Positions 24,861-32,591 of a stretch of 64,000 nt of DNA are shown here, one piece after another. Within the stretch, counting starts at the first letter, position 1, and each line of letters begins with the position of its first letter. A model generated the notes under the pieces. It had not been told where the DNA came from, did not search any database, and was given only the letters and a program-made list of their open reading frames with translations. The position numbers and the translations under genes were made by a program. Source of the stretch: Albidovulum denitrificans (GTDB lineage Bacteria > Pseudomonadota > Alphaproteobacteria > Rhodobacterales > Rhodobacteraceae); contig NZ_PVEP01000005.1 of assembly GCF_002973535.1 (NCBI RefSeq), positions 124,001-188,000 on the forward strand, in the 5' to 3' direction.

Positions 24861-25919
24861 TCAGAAGATGAGGTTGAAGAGGAACCCGACGGCAAGGATG
24901 CCGCTGGCCACCACGCCGATGAAGACGGCAATCAGGCGCAGGGTCAGGACCTGCCGCAGGATGATCATTTCGGGCAAGCTCAGCGCGATCACGCTCATCA
25001 TGAAGGCCAGCACCGTGCCAAGCGCCGCGGCCTTGCCCAGAAGCGCCTCGACGATGGGGATGACGCCCGCGGCGTTGGTGTACATCGGAACGCCCATCAG
25101 CACGGCGGCGGGAACCGACCACCAGGCATCCGCGCCCATGATGCGGACCATCAGATCCTGCGGCACATAGCCATGGATCAGCGCGCCCGTGCCGATGCCG
25201 AGGATGATCCAGAGCCAGACCTTGGCGAAGATCTCGCGCACCGCCGCGATGCCAAGGCGGTAGCGGTCGGTCATGGTCGGACGCTCCCCCTCCGCCAGCT
25301 CTTGGGTGTTGGCGCCGGAATGGATGTCGCGCACCCAGTCCTGCAACCAGCCCTCAAGCCGCAGCTTGCCGATGACGAACCCGGCCACCACGGCGATGCC
25401 GAGGCCTAAGACCAGATAGGTCACGGCCACCTTCCAGCCGACCAGCCCGAAGAGCAGCACCAGCGCCACCTCGTTTACCATCGGCGCCGCGATCAGGAAG
25501 GAGAAGGTGACCCCCAGCGGCACACCGGCCGAGACGAAGCCGATGAACAAAGGCACCGCCGAGCAGGAGCAGAAGGGCGTCAGCACGCCAAGCCCGGCGG
25601 CAAGGACGTTGCCGACCCCCTCGCGCTTGCCCGACAGGACCGCGCGGGTCTTCTCGGGCGAGAAGAAGCTGCGCACCACGCCCATCGCGAAGACGATCAG
25701 CGTCAGAAGCATCATCACCTTCGGCACGTCGTAGAGGAAGAAGGCGATCGCCTCGCCGGTATGGCTGTGACGGTCCACCGGCATCAGGCCGACCAGCCAT
25801 TCCGACAGCGGGATCAACTGGCGATAGACCAGCCACCAGAGCGCCGCGAAGGCAATCACGCCCAGATGCCAGGTCCAGTCGGGCCGCGCGGGGCGGGGGG
25901 AGGTGTGGGCGACGCTCAT
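24861..25919 (-). CDS. arsP: ArsP/DUF318-family permease
   Basis: A 352-residue membrane protein with about eight to ten helices and the family motif T-P-F-C-S-C-S-A-V-P-L near residues 115-125, plus the second-half G-V-P-M-Y-T-N-A-A-G-V repeat. Members export methylarsenite and other organoarsenicals or act as uncharacterised permeases. The start overlaps the arsR stop by four bases. The symbol rests on family and context; substrate was not inferable. Confidence 0.85.
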   Translation of the reverse strand: MSVAHTSPRPARPDWTWHLGVIAFAALWWLVYRQLIPLSEWLVGLMPVDRHSHTGEAIAFFLYDVPKVMMLLTLIVFAMGVVRSFFSPEKTRAVLSGKREGVGNVLAAGLGVLTPFCSCSAVPLFIGFVSAGVPLGVTFSFLIAAPMVNEVALVLLFGLVGWKVAVTYLVLGLGIAVVAGFVIGKLRLEGWLQDWVRDIHSGANTQELAEGERPTMTDRYRLGIAAVREIFAKVWLWIILGIGTGALIHGYVPQDLMVRIMGADAWWSVPAAVLMGVPMYTNAAGVIPIVEALLGKAAALGTVLAFMMSVIALSLPEMIILRQVLTLRLIAVFIGVVASGILAVGFLFNLIF

Positions 25920-26206
25920 GCGGCCTGCCTCTCCTGCCGGGCCGCCGCCGCGATCACTGCGTCCACGATGGCGCGGATATGCGGCGGCATGTCGGGGTTG
26001 AGGCGGTAGCGCACCCATTGCGCGTCGCGCCGGTCCACCACCAGCCCCGCCTGCCTGAGGACCTGCATATGCCGCGACATGCGGCTTTGGGTGACGCCAA
26101 GCGCCTCCATCAAGGCGCAGACGCAATGTTCCGACCCATCCGCCAGAAGCGGCATGACCGCAAGGCGGGTCGGTTCGGCAAGGGCGGAAAGGACGTGGAT
26201 CGGCAT
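25916..26206 (-). CDS. ArsR-family metalloregulator
   Basis: A 96-residue winged-helix repressor with the sensor motif E-H-C-V-C-A-L on the DNA-binding helix region (the ELCVCDL-type arsenite site) and the S-R-M-S-R-H recognition helix. It should release DNA when trivalent arsenicals bind the two cysteines. The ATG at 26206 is preferred because AAGGGGA lies about seven bases upstream; the ATG at 26212 is too close to it. It leads the arsR-arsP-thioredoxin operon. Confidence 0.88.
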   Translation of the reverse strand: MPIHVLSALAEPTRLAVMPLLADGSEHCVCALMEALGVTQSRMSRHMQVLRQAGLVVDRRDAQWVRYRLNPDMPPHIRAIVDAVIAAAARQERQAA

Positions 26207-26218
26207 GGGCATTCCCCT

Positions 26219-26238
26219 TTATGCGCATCTGCGCATAA
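26219..26238. promoter_or_regulatory. ArsR operator palindrome
   Basis: TTATGCGCA and TGCGCATAA form a perfect 9-base inverted repeat around two bases, directly in front of the arsR ribosome site. ArsR/SmtB proteins bind AT-ended dyads of this size, so self-repression is the simplest reading. Confidence 0.7.
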
Positions 26239-26254
26239 GCGGAAGGCCCGCGCC

Positions 26255-26268
26255 TTGATCTGCGTCAA
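26255..26268. promoter_or_regulatory. FNR/Anr-type binding site
   Basis: The 14-mer TTGATCTGCGTCAA fits the TTGAT-N4-ATCAA consensus of FNR-family regulators with one mismatch. It lies about 50 bases upstream of the arsR start and 20 bases beyond the stop of the LLM oxidoreductase gene. It would place the arsenic operon under oxygen or nitric-oxide control. Confidence 0.55.
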
Positions 26269-26287
26269 CGGGCGGGTGCGGCCAACC

Positions 26288-27289
26288 TCAGGCGGTCGGG
26301 GCCGTGGTCAGACCGTCCAGAACCTCGGCCGCGATGGTGACGGATTTCAGCCGCGCGGCGTGGTCGTGGATCATGCCGGTGATCATCACCTCATCCGGCC
26401 CATACCTCTCGATCAACGCGGCCAGTTCGCGCCGGATCGTCGTGGCCGATCCGGTGGCCGAACAGGACAACGCCTGACGGACCTGCGCCATCACCGGCGC
26501 GGGAATTTCCGACAGATCGTCGGTCGGGCGGGGCAGCTTGCCGGGCCGCCCGGTCCTGAGCCGCGCGAAGGCGAGGATCTGCGAGGATCGCAGCAAAGCG
26601 GCCTCCTCATCCGTATCGGCGGCGGTCACGCCGACGGCCATCATCGCGTAGGGCCGGTCCAGCCATTTCGAGGGCCGGAACGTCTGCCGATAGGTCGCGA
26701 GCGCATCGCCCAGAAGGTCCGGCGCGAAGTGTGACGCGAAGGCGTAGGGCAGGCCCAGATAGGCGGCCAGTTGCGCGCCGTAGAGGCTTGACCCCAGCAT
26801 CCAGACCGGCACATGCGTTCCCGCCCCCGGCACGGCGCGCACAGGTGCCGCCGGGTCGGGATCGTCCAGATAGGACAGAAGCTCGACCACGTCTTGCGGA
26901 AAGCTGTCTTCGGGCGCCATGTGGCGGCGCAGGGCGCGGGCGGTCTGCATGTCGGTTCCCGGCGCGCGGCCAAGGCCAAGGTCGATCCGGTTCGGGAACA
27001 GGGTGGCCAGCGTCCCGAACTGTTCGGCCACCATCAGCGGCGCATGGTTGGGCAGCATGATCCCGCCCGCCCCGATCCGCATCCGCGAGGTTGCCGCCGC
27101 GACATGGCCGATCACCACCGCCGTCGCCGCGCTGGCGATGCCCGGCATGTTGTGATGTTCGGCCAGCCAGAAGCGGTAAAAGCCCAGCCCGTCCGCCGTC
27201 CGCGCCAGATCGCGCGTGTTGGCCAGCGCGTCGGCGGCGCTGCCACCCTCTGGCACAGGCGACAGGTCGAGAAGCGAATAGGTCTGCAC
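26288..27289 (-). CDS. LLM-class flavin-dependent oxidoreductase
   Basis: A 333-residue luciferase-like TIM barrel of the YhbW-like subgroup: an opening S-x-L-D-L-S-P, W-L-A-E-H-H near 41-46, the G-G-I-M-L-P-N-H strand and [11 protein letters not shown]. It should use reduced flavin to oxidise an unknown substrate. It converges with nothing and shares the 132-base upstream space with the divergent lyase gene at 27422. Confidence 0.88.
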   Translation of the reverse strand: MQTYSLLDLSPVPEGGSAADALANTRDLARTADGLGFYRFWLAEHHNMPGIASAATAVVIGHVAAATSRMRIGAGGIMLPNHAPLMVAEQFGTLATLFPNRIDLGLGRAPGTDMQTARALRRHMAPEDSFPQDVVELLSYLDDPDPAAPVRAVPGAGTHVPVWMLGSSLYGAQLAAYLGLPYAFASHFAPDLLGDALATYRQTFRPSKWLDRPYAMMAVGVTAADTDEEAALLRSSQILAFARLRTGRPGKLPRPTDDLSEIPAPVMAQVRQALSCSATGSATTIRRELAALIERYGPDEVMITGMIHDHAARLKSVTIAAEVLDGLTTAPTA

Positions 27290-27421
27290 GGGTCTGTCCT
27301 TTCTTGGGGCGCCGATGGTCAGGAAGTGTGGTCTTGGCGCGGAATGTCAATCGTGCGGGCCGGGCTGGAGCGTTCAACCTTGCGCTTGACGGTCGCCCTG
27401 CGCTGTGCAGCACTGCCCGGC

Positions 27422-28468
27422 ATGAAAATCCTTGCCAACCCCCACCGCCATCTTGGTCTTGGCGATCCGGCGCTTGCCGATGTGCCCTGGCCCGTCGCCG
27501 ATGCCAGCGCCGCCCGGTCGCTCGTTTCCCGCTGCCCTCGGGCCGGGGTCACGCCGTTGACCGATGCGCCGGACCTGGCGGCTGGGGCCGGGGTCGGGGC
27601 GCTTCTGGTCAAGGATGAACGGGGCCGGATGGGGCTGGGCAGTTTCAAGGCGCTTGGCGCGGCCCATGTCATCGCGCGGGAGGCGGCGGAGGGCCGTGCG
27701 CGCGGGCGGACCTATGTCACCGCGAGCGCGGGGAACCACGGGCTGTCGGTCGCGGCCGGGGCGGCGGCGTTCGGCGCCCGCGCGCGGATCTATCTGGCCG
27801 AAACGGTGCCGGAAAGTTTTGCCGACCGGCTGCGCGCCGAAGGGGCCGAGGTCGTCCGGGCGGGCGCCATCTATGAGGAAAGCATGCGCGCGGCGGCCGA
27901 GGCGGCACGGGCCGAGGGGCTGGAGCTTCTGTCCGACAGTTCGTGGCCCGGATACATGGAGCGGCCAAGGGTGCTGATGGAGGGCTACCTGATCCTTTTC
28001 GCCGAGGTCGCGGACCAGATCGACGCACCGCCGACCCATGTCTTCGTGCAGGCCGGTGTCGGCGGGCTGGCGGGTGCGGCGGCGGCTTTTGTCCGCGCGA
28101 CCTGGGGCGATGGCCCGCGCGTGGTGGTGGTTGAGCCTGAGGCTGCGCCTGCGCTTTATGCCTCGGTCACGGCGGGCAGGGCGGTGGTCGCGCCGGGGCC
28201 GGTGTCGATCATGGGGCGGCTTGATTGCAAGGAACCCTCGCTGATCGCGCTGAAGGGGCTGGCGCGCGACGCGGACGATTTCGTGACCCTGACCGAGGCG
28301 GAGGCCGCGGCGGGAACCGCGCGGGCGGCGGAACGGGGGCTGGCCTCCACCCCATCCGGCGCGGCCGGGATCGCGGCACTGCTGGCGGCCGGGGACGGGC
28401 GCGCCGCGCTGGGCCTGACGCCCGCGTCAAGGGTGCTGACGATCCTGACAGAGGCGCCCGCGTCATGA
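27422..28468 (+). CDS. PLP-dependent lyase, diaminopropionate ammonia-lyase-like
   Basis: A 348-residue fold-type II PLP enzyme. K76 in G-S-F-K-A-L-G-A is the Schiff-base lysine, the S-A-G-N-H-G loop binds the carboxylate and V-G-G-L-A-G holds the phosphate. The N-terminal pattern (long lead, T-P-L near 44-46) fits DpaL-type lyases better than threonine dehydratase, but it is about 50 residues shorter than typical DpaL. It starts a four-gene run with four-base overlaps, so it probably removes ammonia from a diamino- or hydroxyamino-acid intermediate. Confidence 0.8.
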   Translation: MKILANPHRHLGLGDPALADVPWPVADASAARSLVSRCPRAGVTPLTDAPDLAAGAGVGALLVKDERGRMGLGSFKALGAAHVIAREAAEGRARGRTYVTASAGNHGLSVAAGAAAFGARARIYLAETVPESFADRLRAEGAEVVRAGAIYEESMRAAAEAARAEGLELLSDSSWPGYMERPRVLMEGYLILFAEVADQIDAPPTHVFVQAGVGGLAGAAAAFVRATWGDGPRVVVVEPEAAPALYASVTAGRAVVAPGPVSIMGRLDCKEPSLIALKGLARDADDFVTLTEAEAAAGTARAAERGLASTPSGAAGIAALLAAGDGRAALGLTPASRVLTILTEAPAS

Positions 28469-29622
28469 CCCCGCGCGGCTTTCCGGTTGAGGAGTTCCGC
28501 ACCCGCACCGCACGGGCGCAGGACGCCATGGCCAAGGCGGGTCTTGATGCGCTTTTGCTGACGACCGAGCCGGAGCTGCGCTATTTCACCGGCTTCCTGA
28601 CCCGGTTCTGGGAAAGCCCGACGCGGCCCTGGTTCCTGATCCTGCCCCGGACGGGCGATCCCGTCGCCGTCATCCCCGCGATCGGGGCGGCGCTGATGCG
28701 CACGACCTGGATCGCCGATATCCGCACCTGGCGTTCGCCGGATTATGAGGATGACGGTGTCTCGCTGCTGGCGGGGGCGCTTTGCGATCTGGTGGCGGAG
28801 CGCGGCGCCATCGGCGTGCCAAGCGGGGCAGAGACGCATCTGCGGATGCCGCTGGCGGACTGGGAGGTGTTGAAACGCCGCACCGGCGGGCGGGTCTTTC
28901 GCGACGATGCCGGGGTGATGCGCCGCCTGCGCATGGTGAAGTCCGGGGCGGAGATCGAGAAGATCCGCGAAAGCTGCGCCATCGCCAACCGCGCCTTCGC
29001 CCGCGTGCCTGAGATCGCCCGGCAGGGCGTTTCGCTCGCGCAGGTCTTTCGCGACTTTCAGCGGCTTTGCCTTGAGGAAGGCGCCGACTGGGTCCCTTAT
29101 GTCGCGGGCGGCGCCGCGCCGGGCGGCTATCCCGATGTCATTTCGCCCGCGACAGAGCGGCCTTTGGCGCCGGGCGATGTGCTGATGCTGGACACCGGGC
29201 TGGTGCGTGACGGCTATTTCTGCGACTTCGACCGGAACTATTCCGTCGGCCCGGCCGCGCCGGAACTGATCCGTGCGCATGACAGGCTGATCGCGGCGAC
29301 GCTGGCCGGGTTCGACCGCGCCCGCCCCGGCGCCACGGCGGCGGAGGTGTTCGCCGCGATGGACCATGTGCTGACCGGCGGTTCCGGCGGATCGGATGCG
29401 GGGCGCTTCGGCCACGGGCTTGGGATGCAACTGACCGAACCGCCCTCGCTGATCCCCGCCGACCCTACGGTGCTGGAACCGGGGATGGTGCTGACGCTGG
29501 AACCGGGGGTGGAGCTTGGGCCGGACCGCTGGCTGGTGAACGAGGAAGACATCGTGATCGGCGAGGGCGGGGCGGAGTGGCTGTCGGACCCGGTGCGGCG
29601 CTTGGCGGAACTGCCGCTGTGA
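28465..29622 (+). CDS. M24-family metallohydrolase (Xaa-Pro-peptidase-like)
   Basis: A 385-residue creatinase-N plus pita-bread protein. All five metal ligands are present: D243, D254, H317, E346 and E360, so it is a metalloenzyme, unlike the creatinase at 61164. Relatives include proline peptidases and ectoine hydrolases (DoeA/EutD). Overlapping starts place it between the DpaL-like lyase and the EutA-like protein, which favours a catabolic role on a small cyclic or amide compound over general peptide turnover. Confidence 0.85.
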   Translation: MTPRGFPVEEFRTRTARAQDAMAKAGLDALLLTTEPELRYFTGFLTRFWESPTRPWFLILPRTGDPVAVIPAIGAALMRTTWIADIRTWRSPDYEDDGVSLLAGALCDLVAERGAIGVPSGAETHLRMPLADWEVLKRRTGGRVFRDDAGVMRRLRMVKSGAEIEKIRESCAIANRAFARVPEIARQGVSLAQVFRDFQRLCLEEGADWVPYVAGGAAPGGYPDVISPATERPLAPGDVLMLDTGLVRDGYFCDFDRNYSVGPAAPELIRAHDRLIAATLAGFDRARPGATAAEVFAAMDHVLTGGSGGSDAGRFGHGLGMQLTEPPSLIPADPTVLEPGMVLTLEPGVELGPDRWLVNEEDIVIGEGGAEWLSDPVRRLAELPL

Positions 29623-30383
29623 CCGCCGCCTTTCCCTATCGCCTGAGTGAGGTTTCGGCCCCCCGCATCGGGCTGATCGTCCTTCAGGCCGATGAGACGA
29701 TCGAGGTCGATTTCCGCCGCCTGATCCCGCCGGGTGTTGAGCTTCTGGTCAGCCGGGTCCCGTCGGGGGCCGAAGTGACGTCGGAAACGCTGGCGGAGAT
29801 GGCGGGCCATCTGACGGCGGCCGCCGCGCTCTTCCCCGGCTCTGTCAACTTTGCCGCCGTGGGCTATGCCTGCACCTCCGGCACCGCGCAGATCGGTGCG
29901 GCGGAGGTGGCGCGCCTCGTCCGCGCGGGAACGACGACGGCCGCGGTCACCGACCCGGTCACGGCGCTGATCGCCAGTTGCCGCGCGCTTGGTCTTGGCC
30001 GTCTTGCGCTTCTGTCGCCCTATGTCGCGCCGGTTTCGGAACGGTTGCGCGACACGCTGGCGGCGGCGGGGATCGACACGCCCGCCTTCGGCAGTTTCGA
30101 CGTCGCCGAAGAGGCGCGCGTGGTGCGGATCGACGGCCCTTCCATTATCGGCGCGGCCGAGACGGTGGCCGCCCGCGCGCCGGTCGACGGGCTCTTTCTG
30201 TCCTGCACCAACCTGCGCACTTTGGACGTGATCCCCGCGCTTGAGGATCGGCTGGGCATCCCGGTCCTGTCCAGCAACCTCGTGCTGGCCTGGCATCTTC
30301 TGCGCCTTGCCGGTGTGCCGATACCCGATGCCCCGCCCTCGCGGCTGATCGACCAGACCGCGCGTAAATCACTGAGGACCTGA
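29619..30383 (+). CDS. Asp/Glu-racemase-superfamily protein, EutA/maleate-isomerase-like
   Basis: A 254-residue protein with two family cysteines, C85 in Y-A-C-T-S-G-T and C196 in L-S-C-T-N. The D-E-T-I-E-x-D-F-R-R-L-x-P and V-S-R-V-P-S segments resemble EutA of hydroxyectoine utilisation and arylmalonate decarboxylase/maleate isomerase relatives. The start is a GTG at 29619 overlapping the M24 stop by four bases, so it is translationally coupled. Substrate unknown. Confidence 0.8.
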   Translation: MTAAFPYRLSEVSAPRIGLIVLQADETIEVDFRRLIPPGVELLVSRVPSGAEVTSETLAEMAGHLTAAAALFPGSVNFAAVGYACTSGTAQIGAAEVARLVRAGTTTAAVTDPVTALIASCRALGLGRLALLSPYVAPVSERLRDTLAAAGIDTPAFGSFDVAEEARVVRIDGPSIIGAAETVAARAPVDGLFLSCTNLRTLDVIPALEDRLGIPVLSSNLVLAWHLLRLAGVPIPDAPPSRLIDQTARKSLRT

Positions 30384-30384
30384 A

Positions 30385-31227
30385 ATGAAACTGATGAGAG
30401 TTGGCCCTGCCGGGTCGGAGATACCGGCGATCCTCGATGCGGCCGGGACGGTGCGCAGCCTTGAAGGGATGGTGCCCGACATCGCGGGGGATGTGCTGAC
30501 GCCCGAGGGGCTGGCGCGGATCGCGGCGCTTGATCCGGCGCAGCTGCCCGCGGTCACGGTGGACCGGATCGGGCCTTGCGTGGGCCGGGTGGGCAAGTTC
30601 CTGTGCATCGGCCTCAACTATGCCGACCATGCCGCCGAAAGCGGCCTGCCGATCCCGGAAGAGCCGGTGATCTTCACCAAGACGACCTCCTCCATCGTCG
30701 GGCCGGATGACGACATCCAGATCCCGCGCGGGTCGACGAAGACCGACTGGGAGGTCGAGCTTGGCATCGTGATCGGCAAGGGCGGGGTCTATATCGACGA
30801 GGCGGACGCGATGGACCATGTCGCGGGCTATTGCGTCATCAACGACGTCTCCGAACGCGAATTCCAGATCGAGCGGGGCGGGACCTGGGACAAGGGCAAG
30901 GGCTGCGACACGTTCGGGCCGATCGGTCCCTGGCTGGTGACGCGGGATGAGGTTGCCGACCCGCAGGCCCTGTCGATGTGGCTTGAGGTCGATGGCCACC
31001 GCTATCAGGACGGATCGACCGCGACGATGATCTTCCCGGTGCGCGTTCTGGTCTCTTACGTCTCGCAGTTCATGAGCCTTCAGCCGGGCGACATCATCAG
31101 CACCGGTACCCCGCCGGGTGTTGGCATGGGGCAAAAGCCGCAGGTCTACCTGAAGGGCGGAGAGCGCATCCGGCTGGGCGTCGAGGGGCTTGGTGTGCAG
31201 ACGCAGAACGTACGTCCGGCGCTCTGA
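30385..31227 (+). CDS. Fumarylacetoacetate-hydrolase-family protein
   Basis: A 280-residue FAH-fold enzyme. The C-terminal catalytic domain starts near residue 70 (C-I-G-L-N-Y-x-D-H-A), the metal ligands lie in the E-V-E-L-G-I-V-I-G strand and the D-x-S-x-R/E-x-Q region, and it ends with G-D-I-I-S-T-G-T-P-P-G-V-G. Relatives cleave or isomerise diketo acids in sugar-acid or aromatic catabolism. One base separates it from the EutA-like gene, so it is the fourth gene of the cassette. Confidence 0.88.
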   Translation: MKLMRVGPAGSEIPAILDAAGTVRSLEGMVPDIAGDVLTPEGLARIAALDPAQLPAVTVDRIGPCVGRVGKFLCIGLNYADHAAESGLPIPEEPVIFTKTTSSIVGPDDDIQIPRGSTKTDWEVELGIVIGKGGVYIDEADAMDHVAGYCVINDVSEREFQIERGGTWDKGKGCDTFGPIGPWLVTRDEVADPQALSMWLEVDGHRYQDGSTATMIFPVRVLVSYVSQFMSLQPGDIISTGTPPGVGMGQKPQVYLKGGERIRLGVEGLGVQTQNVRPAL

Positions 31228-31303
31228 CAGGCGGCCCGGTGCCGATTGACAGGGGCGCGGCGGCGGGCGACAAGATCGGCCGAGGTCAAGGGGAACCTGC
31301 CCG

Positions 31304-31633
31304 GTGCGCAAGCTGGTGCTGATGCTGATCGTTGTGCTTGGCGCGGCCGTCTCGTTGGGGACGGGCGCGGTGGCGGTTCACCATGCGGATGGCGTGCCGG
31401 GCGTTTCTGCCGTCGCGACGATGGCGCATGACTGCCCCGATTGCGCGGATGGCATGGGCGGGGCGGATCATGGCCGCTGCGCCGATGGCATGATGTGCGG
31501 CGCCTCGGCCGTGCTTCCGGTGGCGCCGGTTCTGGCGCAACCCGTCGTGCGGGCGGACCTGATCGTGCTTGTGCCGCCAGCGCGGCTGACCGGCCTTGTC
31601 CGCACGCTCGACCCGCCACCGCCGCTTCTCTGA
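31304..31633 (+). CDS. Small secreted Cys/His-rich protein (copper-set)
   Basis: A 109-residue protein with GTG start, a signal peptide to about residue 24 and a metal-rich middle: C44, C47, C59, C65 with H26, H27, H42, H56 and several Met. The C-terminus is proline-rich (D-P-P-P-P-L-L). No named domain is recognised. Its composition and position before a cytochrome c and a multicopper oxidase suggest periplasmic copper binding. Confidence 0.7.
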   Translation: MRKLVLMLIVVLGAAVSLGTGAVAVHHADGVPGVSAVATMAHDCPDCADGMGGADHGRCADGMMCGASAVLPVAPVLAQPVVRADLIVLVPPARLTGLVRTLDPPPPLL

Positions 31634-31708
31634 TCGTTCTGCATCGCCGCCATGGTGCCTGCCATGGCCAAGGGGGCCTTGCGCCCCGATCGGACCATCG
31701 AGAGATAC

Positions 31709-32149
31709 ATGAAAATCTTACCAATCCTGACCGGCGCCGCCGTCCTGGCCGCCGGAATTGCCGCCTGGGTCGCGACCCGGCCCAACCCGCAGGCCCCGGC
31801 GCCCGCGCCCGCCGCCGCCATGCCCGGTGAGGCGATGGTGCAGGTCACCCTGCCCGAAAGCCTTTCCCCGGAAGAGCAGCTTGGCCAGCGCGCCTTCGAC
31901 GCGGTTTGCGCAAAATGCCATGGCCCCGACGCCGCCGGGCGCGAAGGCATGGGGCCGCCGCTGGTTCATGACTATTACAAGCCCTCGCACCACGCCGACA
32001 TGGCCTTTGTCATGGCGGTGCAGAACGGTGTGCGGGCGCATCACTGGACCTTTGGCGACATGCCGCCGCAAAGCGGCCTGACAGGGGCGGACGTGAAGGC
32101 GATCATCGCCTATGTCCGCGCCGTGCAACGGGCCAACGGGATCAGGTGA
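31709..32149 (+). CDS. Cytochrome c (class I, membrane-anchored or secreted)
   Basis: A 146-residue monohaem cytochrome. An N-terminal hydrophobic segment (about 4-22) is followed by a Pro/Ala linker, then C67-A-K-C70-H71 and a probable axial M118 in G-D-M-P-P. The linker suggests a tethered periplasmic electron carrier. It may exchange electrons with the multicopper oxidase or the respiratory chain. The ATG at 31709 has GAGAGA upstream. Confidence 0.88.
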   Translation: MKILPILTGAAVLAAGIAAWVATRPNPQAPAPAPAAAMPGEAMVQVTLPESLSPEEQLGQRAFDAVCAKCHGPDAAGREGMGPPLVHDYYKPSHHADMAFVMAVQNGVRAHHWTFGDMPPQSGLTGADVKAIIAYVRAVQRANGIR

Positions 32150-32225
32150 GAGGGGCGGGCGCCGTGTCGGGCAGGTGACGCATATGTCACCTGACGCAGG
32201 CACGGCGCCGCGCTATGCTGGTGCC

Positions 32226-32543
32226 ATGACGGTGCTTGCCAGATTTCTGCGGGTGATGCTTGTCGTGGCCCTTGGCCTCGGGCTGCCCGGCACCGCCATG
32301 GCGTTTACGATCGTACCCGCGACCGACGGCCATGCGGTGCATATGGCCACCCATGCCGCGGCCACCCCGGCCCAGCCGGGCGAACCCTGTCGCATCCATT
32401 GCGCCGGAGTTCCGCTGACGCCGGACCTTGCCGCCCTTGCCGCGCCTGTGATCGGGCGGGTGACCCGCCTTCATACCGACGCGGGCGAGGTCGATGCGCC
32501 CTCGCTCTGGCCGCTGCCGCTGGGGCATCCGCCGCGCCGCTGA
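32226..32543 (+). CDS. Second small secreted Cys/His protein (copper-set)
   Basis: A 105-residue protein with a signal peptide (about 1-26), H36, H39, H43, then C55-R-I-H58-C59 and a proline-rich end (L-G-H-P-P-R-R). The overall plan (signal, His cluster, Cys pair, short amphipathic region, PP-rich tail) matches the protein at 31304, suggesting distant paralogues. It is 48 bases upstream of the multicopper oxidase. Confidence 0.65.
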   Translation: MTVLARFLRVMLVVALGLGLPGTAMAFTIVPATDGHAVHMATHAAATPAQPGEPCRIHCAGVPLTPDLAALAAPVIGRVTRLHTDAGEVDAPSLWPLPLGHPPRR

Positions 32544-32591
32544 TCTCCGTCCCGATCGACCCTTGTCGACCCTTTCTTATCGGAGATCGAA

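Noticed and set aside
27422-30383. Direct assignment as a eutABCDE hydroxyectoine operon
   Set aside because: The PLP enzyme looks like DpaL and not EutB, and EutC, EutE and the EhuABCD transporter are absent; kept only as a resemblance.
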